In this document: positions 58,344 through 64,000 of the stretch, piece by piece
How positions within the stretch are numbered: the stretch's first letter is position 1
Layout: every line of letters begins with the position of its first letter
Assembly (NCBI GenBank): GCA_942492925.1
Contig: OW818641.1
Coordinates: forward strand, 1,116,001-1,180,000
DNA length: 64,000 bases
Direction: 5' to 3'
From: QZKY01 sp942492925
GTDB lineage: Bacteria; Pseudomonadota; Gammaproteobacteria; Burkholderiales; Burkholderiaceae_D
Notes under the pieces: model-generated
Database searches by the model: none
Told to the model about the DNA's origin: nothing
Seen by the model: only the letters and a program-made list of their open reading frames with translations
Translations under genes and position numbers: made by a program

Positions 58344-61055
58344 ATGACCTCCCAACATTCTTCCTTTTCTGACAGGACGCTCGCGCGCTGGCAAGAGTCG
58401 TATGTTTTATTTCCAGTCTTCGCGGCGCTGTTGCTGATTTTTATCTGGGGAGGGTGCCTCCACCTCATACGCGTGGAGCAGGAGGCCATCGAGAGGAAGA
58501 CCCTGGAGTCGGCTGCGGAACTGGTGGAGACTTACGAAGCGCAAATGATACGCAACCTGGTCAGCATTGATCAGGCCCTGGGAACCGTGAAATATGCGTA
58601 TGAAGTGTCGGCTACCCCGGTAACGCTGACGACGCTCAAGGAACGACGTCTGTTGCCGCCGTCGATGCTGTTTACGATCAGCATATATGATGCGCAGGGT
58701 CGTCCAGTCAGCAGTACGTCGGCTGTCCCGTTGCCGCCCATCTCTGGGCTCCAATATTTCGAAGAACACCGCGCGACGCATTCGCCGATTCCGATCGTTC
58801 AGCGAATCGACGTAGGGCCGGAAGAAGCCCGTTTGCTCTTTAGTCGTCGTTTGAATGACAAAGACGGGAGGTTCATGGGCGTGGCGCAAATTTCTGTCGA
58901 TCCCGCGTATTTCACCAGCGGATATGAAGCGACCCGACTGGGTGCAAAGGGCGTGCTGGCCCTGCTCAATGAAAAAGGCGAGTTCCTCGTTCGGCGGACC
59001 GGAGACGCGACGCACGTTGGCGGGATGGCGAATCATATGGTGGCGACCTCGCAGCTTGAGAAAACCACGGTGACGCTGGAAACCCACAGATGGGATGGCG
59101 AGCAACGTTATGCTGGCGTGCGACTGTTGTACGGGTTTCCCTTGTCGGTGTTAGTCGGACTCTCCAAGGCAGAGCGTTTTGCGGAATGGCAGGCGCGTGA
59201 GCGCGCTTATTTATATTGGGCCGGGCTGGCCAGTTTGCTGTTGGTGGTGGTTGCTGCCATTATGAGTCGCTATGCCTGGCAGTTGAATGAGAGCCGTCGT
59301 CGCACCCGCAAGGAACAGGAAACCTACTATGCAGCCTCCGAGGCCAGCCTAGATGCCATGTTCGTCTTGCGCAGCGTGCGCGATCCCAACGGTGATATTG
59401 CCGATTTTGTTTTGGAGAGTGCGAACAATCGTGCTGCAGTGATGTTCCGCATGCCGAAAGAGCAAATAGTAGGAAAGAAAGTATGCGAGATGTTGCCGCA
59501 CTTGCGCGTGAACGGCATCTTTCAGGATCTGGTTGAGGTGGCGCTGACTGGCGAGTCGCATGAGCGAGAGTGGAAAAACGATATGCCGGCCGTTCGCGCT
59601 GTTTGGCTGCATCGGCAGGTGGTGCGCGTGGCGGGCGGCGTGATCGTCATTTTGCGTGACATCAGCGAACGCAAGCGGGCCGAAGCGAAAATTGTTCACA
59701 TGGCGCACCATGATTCCTTGACGGGATTGCCGAATCGCACGCTATTGGAAGATCGCATCCAGCAAGCCATTTTGCAGGCGCAGCGCAGCGGCCATTCAGT
59801 CATGGTCGCTTTCATGGATCTGGACAACTTCAAATTCGTCAACGATTGCCTGGGACATGCCGTGGGCGATGAGTTGCTCAAGGCTGTGGCGCGACGTATT
59901 CGGCAAAATCTGCGTCAGACCGACACCATCGTGCGATTGGGGGGGGACGAGTTTGTCGTTGTGCTATCAGGTCAGCCAGCGCATACCGAGACGCTTGCCG
60001 CGACGTTTCAAAAAATCCGAACGGCGATTGCTGAGCCCCTGGTGTTAGGCGAGAACAAGATTGAAGTGACGGCCAGCATGGGCGTGGCGGTTTATCCGGA
60101 CGACGGCGTCGATAGCGCGACCTTGTTGATGCATGCGGATGCTGCCATGTATCAGGCCAAGGCGCACGGACGGAACAACTGTCAGTTCTTCACCCCGGAA
60201 CTGGATCGTCGCATCCGCGAAAAAATCGCTTTGCAAGACGGCTTGCGCGTTGCGCTCGCCCGCGGCGAATTCATGTTGCTGTACCAGCCGCAAGTGGAAT
60301 TGCGCTACGGTCGAATCGTTGGTGTCGAAGCCTTGATTCGCTGGCGGCATCCGGCGCGTGGCATCGTGTCGTCGAAAGACTTCATTGCGTTGGCTGAGGA
60401 AACGGGTTTGATCGGTCCGATCGGCGAGTGGGTATTGCGTACGGCGTGTTTGCAGAACAAGGCGTGGCAGATGAGTGGACTGCCGCCGGTAAGCATGGCG
60501 GTCAATGTGTCGGCCCGCCAATTCACCGACTATAACTTGCTGCCCCATGTCGAGCGGGCGTTGAAAGAAAGCGAACTGGATCCGCGTTACCTGTGCCTGG
60601 AGGTGACGGAAAGTCTATTGATGCAAAATCCCGGTCACGCCATTGTTACCATGGAAAAACTGCAAGCCATGGGTGTCTCCTTGTCGATTGACGATTTCGG
60701 GACAGGGTATTCAAACTTGAGTGCGCTGCGGAGCTTTCCCTTTTCCAAGCTGAAAATTGATCAGTCGTTCATTCACAGCGTGCCGGACAGCGACGATGAT
60801 TGCGCCATTGCGAAAACCGTCATTTCCCTGGGGCGCCAGATGGATATGCACATTCTGGCGGAAGGGATCGAAACCCCGGGGCAACTGGCGTTTTTGCGTG
60901 AGAGCGGCTGCAACGAGGGGCAGGGGTATCTGCTGTGTCCGCCGTCACCCCCTGAAGTCATTGCACAGTTGTTGCAATTGACGGAAGGACTCTTCACCGG
61001 GAAGTTGACCCAGCAGGGTGAATGGGATCGCGCCGAGTTGACGGTTCGTTATTAA
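58344..61055 (+). CDS. Membrane Cache-PAS-GGDEF-EAL protein
   Basis: Inner-membrane c-di-GMP enzyme of 903 residues. TM1 about 20-42, periplasmic Cache-like sensor 45-285 (RLLFSRRLNDKDGRFMGVAQ is typical), TM2 288-309, PAS about 325-443, GGDEF about 450-615 and EAL about 630-875. LGGDEF (532-537) is intact with the inhibitory RQTD five residues ahead; EALIRWRHP (662 on) and DDFGTGYSNL are intact. It follows the PBP-like gene by 25 bases (GGGTAATGAG before ATG). The neighbouring secreted binding protein could present its ligand to the periplasmic domain. There is no clear terminator after it before leuC. Confidence 0.92.
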   Translation: MTSQHSSFSDRTLARWQESYVLFPVFAALLLIFIWGGCLHLIRVEQEAIERKTLESAAELVETYEAQMIRNLVSIDQALGTVKYAYEVSATPVTLTTLKERRLLPPSMLFTISIYDAQGRPVSSTSAVPLPPISGLQYFEEHRATHSPIPIVQRIDVGPEEARLLFSRRLNDKDGRFMGVAQISVDPAYFTSGYEATRLGAKGVLALLNEKGEFLVRRTGDATHVGGMANHMVATSQLEKTTVTLETHRWDGEQRYAGVRLLYGFPLSVLVGLSKAERFAEWQARERAYLYWAGLASLLLVVVAAIMSRYAWQLNESRRRTRKEQETYYAASEASLDAMFVLRSVRDPNGDIADFVLESANNRAAVMFRMPKEQIVGKKVCEMLPHLRVNGIFQDLVEVALTGESHEREWKNDMPAVRAVWLHRQVVRVAGGVIVILRDISERKRAEAKIVHMAHHDSLTGLPNRTLLEDRIQQAILQAQRSGHSVMVAFMDLDNFKFVNDCLGHAVGDELLKAVARRIRQNLRQTDTIVRLGGDEFVVVLSGQPAHTETLAATFQKIRTAIAEPLVLGENKIEVTASMGVAVYPDDGVDSATLLMHADAAMYQAKAHGRNNCQFFTPELDRRIREKIALQDGLRVALARGEFMLLYQPQVELRYGRIVGVEALIRWRHPARGIVSSKDFIALAEETGLIGPIGEWVLRTACLQNKAWQMSGLPPVSMAVNVSARQFTDYNLLPHVERALKESELDPRYLCLEVTESLLMQNPGHAIVTMEKLQAMGVSLSIDDFGTGYSNLSALRSFPFSKLKIDQSFIHSVPDSDDDCAIAKTVISLGRQMDMHILAEGIETPGQLAFLRESGCNEGQGYLLCPPSPPEVIAQLLQLTEGLFTGKLTQQGEWDRAELTVRY

Positions 61056-61154
61056 TCGTACCAGCCGGGTCAGCTTGCCAGGTAGACATGGCGTCCTTAG
61101 GCCTTCAATGGCATAATGCAAGGCTATTCGTTGAATTTCCAACCGGCATGCAAA

Positions 61155-62555
61155 ATGGCTAAAACGCTCTATGACAAACTTTGGGAATCGCACGTCGTCA
61201 CGACCGAAGAAGACGGCACGGCGGTTTTGTATATCGACCGGCACTTGCTGCACGAAGTCACCAGTCCGCAGGCTTTCGAGGGGCTGAAACTGGCGGGGCG
61301 CAAACCGTGGCGCCTGTCTGCCAATCTGATGGTCTGTGATCACAACGTGCCCACGACTTCCCGCGACAAGGGTATTGCCGATCCGATCGCGCGCCTGCAG
61401 GTCGAGACGCTGGATGCGAACGCGAAGGAATACAACATCACGTATTTCGGGATGAATGACCTGCGGCAGGGTATTGTGCATGTGATCGGGCCGGAGCAGG
61501 GTGCCACCTTGCCGGGCATGACGGTGGTATGCGGCGATTCGCACACCTCGACGCATGGCGCGTTTGGCTGCCTGGCGCATGGCATCGGCACGTCCGAAGT
61601 CGAGCACGTGCTTGCGACGCAAACGCTGCTCGCCAAGAAATCGAAATCCATGCTGGTGCAAGTCGACGGTGTTCTGCCGAACGGCGTGACGGCGAAGGAT
61701 ATTGTGCTGGCGGTAATCGGCAAGATCGGCACGGCGGGCGGCACAGGATTCGCTATTGAATTTGCCGGATCGGCGATTCGCAGCCTATCGATGGAAGGCC
61801 GCATGACGGTGTGCAACATGGCGATTGAGGCGGGTGCACGTTCTGGCATGGTGGCTATCGACGATATCACGATCAATTATTTGAAGAGCCGTCCGTATTC
61901 GCCGAAGGCTGATCAATGGGAAAAGGCGGTGACGTACTGGCGCACGCTGCATTCCGATCCAGGTGCGAAGTTTGACACCGTGGTGCAGATCAACGCAGCC
62001 GACATTCAGCCGCAGGTCACGTGGGGCACGTCGCCGGAAATGGTGGTGCCAATCGATGGTCGCGTACCGGATCCGGACAAGGAAAAGGATCCCGTCAAGC
62101 GCGACGCCATTGAAAAGGCGCTGGTGTACATGGGACTGACGCCCAATACACCGATGACCGACATCGCGGTGGATGTGGTGTTCATCGGTTCTTGTACCAA
62201 CTCGCGAATTGAAGATTTGCGTGCGGCCGCAGCCGTGGTGCGCGGCAAGCAAAAAGCCAGGAATGTGAAGCGCGTGCTGGTGGTGCCCGGATCCGGTATC
62301 GTCAAGACACAGGCCGAGCGTGAAGGGCTGGACAAGATTTTTCAGGCTGCAGGATTTGAATGGCGTGAGCCGGGGTGCTCGATGTGTCTGGCGATGAATG
62401 ACGATCGCCTCGAACCCGGTGAGCGTTGCGCGTCAACCTCGAACCGCAATTTTGAGGGGCGTCAGGGAGCGGGCAGTCGCACGCATCTGGTGTCGCCTGC
62501 AATGGCAGCAGCAGCGGGGATTGCCGGACATTTCGTGGATGTGCGCAGATTTTGA
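61155..62555 (+). CDS. leuC: 3-isopropylmalate dehydratase large subunit
   Basis: Aconitase-family [4Fe-4S] subunit that isomerises 2- to 3-isopropylmalate in leucine synthesis, with LeuD. 466 residues. Cluster cysteines are in FIGSCTNSR (about 346) and EPGCSMCLAMN (about 406 and 409); GDSHTSTHGAFG and the start AKTLYDKLWESHVV are typical. ATG 61155 gives the usual N-terminus; 13 upstream codons are open. The ribosome site is weak (CGGCATGCAAA). First gene of leuC-entericidin-leuD-leuB. Confidence 0.97.
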   Translation: MAKTLYDKLWESHVVTTEEDGTAVLYIDRHLLHEVTSPQAFEGLKLAGRKPWRLSANLMVCDHNVPTTSRDKGIADPIARLQVETLDANAKEYNITYFGMNDLRQGIVHVIGPEQGATLPGMTVVCGDSHTSTHGAFGCLAHGIGTSEVEHVLATQTLLAKKSKSMLVQVDGVLPNGVTAKDIVLAVIGKIGTAGGTGFAIEFAGSAIRSLSMEGRMTVCNMAIEAGARSGMVAIDDITINYLKSRPYSPKADQWEKAVTYWRTLHSDPGAKFDTVVQINAADIQPQVTWGTSPEMVVPIDGRVPDPDKEKDPVKRDAIEKALVYMGLTPNTPMTDIAVDVVFIGSCTNSRIEDLRAAAAVVRGKQKARNVKRVLVVPGSGIVKTQAEREGLDKIFQAAGFEWREPGCSMCLAMNDDRLEPGERCASTSNRNFEGRQGAGSRTHLVSPAMAAAAGIAGHFVDVRRF

Positions 62556-62575
62556 TTTTTTCTCAGGAGGCTGAA

Positions 62576-62698
62576 ATGAAAAAAATGTTTGCATTGATGA
62601 TCGCACTATGCATGCTGGCAGGTTGCAATACCGTGCAAGGGTTTGGCAAGGATATTCAAAAAGTGGGTGACAAACTGGAAGGCGCAGCCAAAAAGTAA
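62576..62698 (+). CDS. Entericidin A/B-family lipoprotein
   Basis: A 40-residue lipoprotein: MKKMFALMIALCMLAGCNTV, then QGFGKDIQKVGDKLEGAAKK. The lipobox LAGC gives lipidated Cys17; the rest, GFGKDIQKxGDKLExAAK, is the entericidin pattern. It has an excellent ribosome site (AGGAGGCTGAA). Entericidins are small cell-envelope lipoproteins tied to stress and programmed death in enterics. Its place between leuC and leuD is common in Betaproteobacteria; no functional link to leucine is known. Confidence 0.92.
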   Translation: MKKMFALMIALCMLAGCNTVQGFGKDIQKVGDKLEGAAKK

Positions 62699-62733
62699 GC
62701 GTTGTTCGAAGATTGAAGTAAAGACAGGCGAAT

Positions 62734-63378
62734 ATGGATAAATTTACCGTACACGAAGGGGTGGCTGTGCCACTGGAACGGGTCAATGTTGATACCGACG
62801 CGATCATCCCCAAGCAATTCCTGAAGTCGATCAAGCGGAGCGGTTTTGGCCCGAATCTGTTTGACGAGTGGCGTTACCTCGATCATGGCGAGCCGGGCAT
62901 GGATTGTGTCACGCGTCCGCTGAACATGGATTTCGTGCTGAATCAGCCGCGTTATCAGGGAGCTTCCATTCTGGTGGCGGGCAAGAATTTCGGTTGCGGT
63001 TCGTCGCGCGAACACGCGCCATGGGCGCTGCAGCAGTATGGATTCAAGGCCGTCATCGCGCCCAGTTTTGCCGACATCTTCTTCAACAATTGTTTCAAAA
63101 TTGGCTTGTTGCCGATCACGCTGTCGGAAGGACAGGTGGCACATCTGTTTAACGAGATCAAGGCGTTCCCCGGCTACAAGTTGAAAGTGGATCTCGACAA
63201 GCAGGCCGTGATCGCGCCGAATGGCACCGCATACCCGTTTACCATCGATCCCTTCCGTCGTTATTGCCTGATGAACGGACTGGACGACATTGGTTTGACG
63301 CTGCGGCATGCGGACAAGATTCGTGAGTATGAAGCAAAACATATCGCAGAGCAGCCGTGGCTCGCCAATACCATTTAA
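62734..63378 (+). CDS. leuD: 3-isopropylmalate dehydratase small subunit
   Basis: Swivelling-domain partner of LeuC, 214 residues, typical length. NVDTDAIIPKQFLKSIKRSG near the N-terminus and GKNFGCGSSREHAPWALQQ (about 83-101) are the substrate-contact regions; PITLSEGQV follows. ATG is 35 bases after the entericidin stop; a GACAGGCGAA ribosome-like site precedes it. In operon with leuC and leuB. Confidence 0.97.
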   Translation: MDKFTVHEGVAVPLERVNVDTDAIIPKQFLKSIKRSGFGPNLFDEWRYLDHGEPGMDCVTRPLNMDFVLNQPRYQGASILVAGKNFGCGSSREHAPWALQQYGFKAVIAPSFADIFFNNCFKIGLLPITLSEGQVAHLFNEIKAFPGYKLKVDLDKQAVIAPNGTAYPFTIDPFRRYCLMNGLDDIGLTLRHADKIREYEAKHIAEQPWLANTI

Positions 63379-63401
63379 TTTTTTAAGTAAGTGAGGGAAT
63401 A

Positions 63402-64000
63402 GTGAAAATCGCAATCCTGCCGGGTGACGGCATCGGCCCCGAAATCATGACCGAAGCGGTCAAGGTACTGAATGCACTGGGCGAGAAATTTGAAATGGAA
63501 ACGGCGCCGGTCGGTGGCGCAGGCTATGCGGCCAGCGGCCATCCGTTACCGGAAGCCACGTTGAAACTGGCGAAGGAAGCCGATGCGATTTTGTTTGGCG
63601 CCGTCGGTGATTTTAAATACGACAACCTGGAACGGTCGCTACGTCCCGAGCAGGCGATTCTCGGCTTGCGCAAGAACCTGGAATTGTTTGCAAACTTCCG
63701 TCCGGCGATTTTGTATCCGGAACTGGCCAACGCTTCGACGCTGAAGCCTGAGGTGGTGTCCGGTCTGGACATCCTGATCGTGCGCGAATTGACTGGCGAC
63801 ATTTATTTTGGCCAGCCGCGTGGCATGCGTACGGCCCCCGATGGCGTCTTTAAAGGCGAACGCGAAGGGTTTGACACCATGCGGTATGCCGAAACCGAGG
63901 TGCGTCGCATCGCTCACGTCGCTTTTCAGGCGGCGCAGAAGCGCGGCAAGCGGCTGACCAGTGTGGACAAGGCGAACGTGCTGGAAACCTCGCAATTCTG
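63402..64000 (+). CDS. leuB: 3-isopropylmalate dehydrogenase, 5' part (runs off the window)
   Basis: NAD-dependent oxidative decarboxylation of 3-isopropylmalate, third stage of leucine synthesis. The first 199 codons are present. KIAILPGDGIGPEIM opens the protein, FGAVGDFKYD and LRPEQAILGLRKNLELFANF (substrate Arg residues) follow, then VRELTGDIYFGQPRG and DKANVLETS at the end of the window, where substrate Lys and the metal region begin. Start is GTG 63402, 23 bases after leuD, with GAGGGAAT ahead. No stop is reached. About 155 more codons are expected. Confidence 0.96.
   Translation, partial: MKIAILPGDGIGPEIMTEAVKVLNALGEKFEMETAPVGGAGYAASGHPLPEATLKLAKEADAILFGAVGDFKYDNLERSLRPEQAILGLRKNLELFANFRPAILYPELANASTLKPEVVSGLDILIVRELTGDIYFGQPRGMRTAPDGVFKGEREGFDTMRYAETEVRRIAHVAFQAAQKRGKRLTSVDKANVLETSQF

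Noticed and set aside
1..64000. Mobile elements, prophage, CRISPR arrays, restriction or toxin-antitoxin systems
   Set aside because: None seen in either strand; no integrase, transposase, Cas, methyltransferase or toxin-like gene, and no att-like repeat beside the tRNA-Arg gene.

Overview
The window is 64 kb of a betaproteobacterial chromosome, most likely Burkholderiales or Nitrosomonadales. The evidence is the arrangement psd-pssA-leuA, a leuC-entericidin-leuD-leuB operon, aroC followed by an MFS gene, a full kdp operon, malate:quinone oxidoreductase and a PPi-type phosphofructokinase. I saw no transposase, integrase, phage gene or CRISPR array. The base composition is moderately GC-rich and fairly even, apart from short AT-rich intergenic patches near 22.8-23.2 kb and 56.2-56.6 kb.

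Layout. 0-4 kb: a BamE-like lipoprotein, then leuA, pssA and psd on the minus strand. The psd frame is broken by one missing base, and leuA is preceded by a candidate leucine-rich leader peptide with its own promoter. 4-12.3 kb: housekeeping and salvage genes (YbhB/PEBP, a 5'-nucleotidase lipoprotein, DUF4337, nitroreductase, ArfB, a phosphoribosyltransferase, a COG2187-like kinase, a second PRPP synthetase, SodB). 12.4-14.7 kb: a FIST sensor overlapping a PAS-GGEEF cyclase. 14.7-22.7 kb: kdpFABCDE, with one more small membrane ORF in front of kdpF. 23-28.5 kb: a dCache-GGDEF-EAL protein, mqo and a LysR regulator.

28.6-42.3 kb is the most unusual block. It holds an orphan HyuA-like ATPase paired with an HDAC-fold deacetylase carrying an extra cysteine cluster, a PPi-dependent phosphofructokinase, tRNA-Arg(ACG), a repressor-less biotin ligase, a very divergent 1236-residue pyruvate-carboxylase-like enzyme with a non-canonical biotin site and a terminal zinc ribbon, and an ErcA-like iron alcohol dehydrogenase overlapping a PAS-PAS-GGDEF-EAL gene. 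42.6-46.8 kb: a chemoreceptor and a PocR-PAS-GGDEF-EAL protein. 47-49.6 kb: redox and iron genes (peroxiredoxin, WrbA, a thioferritin-like ferritin, a YkgJ-type cysteine-cluster protein). 49.8-56 kb: a zinc-ribbon/Sel1 membrane protein, aroC, an MFS carrier and two tandem alpha/beta hydrolases. 56.6-61 kb: a porin / phosphate-binding-like protein / GGDEF-EAL operon. 61.1 kb to the end: leuC, an entericidin, leuD and a truncated leuB.

Two themes run through the window. Leucine synthesis is split between its ends. Cyclic di-GMP signalling appears five times: every GGDEF domain keeps both its active-site and inhibitory-site motifs, and four of the five genes sit next to a different likely input module. 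The best candidates for undescribed biology are the HyuA-like/HDAC pair, the biotin ligase/divergent carboxylase pair and the ErcA/PAS-GGDEF-EAL pair. Start sites were chosen by ribosome-binding sites and family length. No database search was possible.
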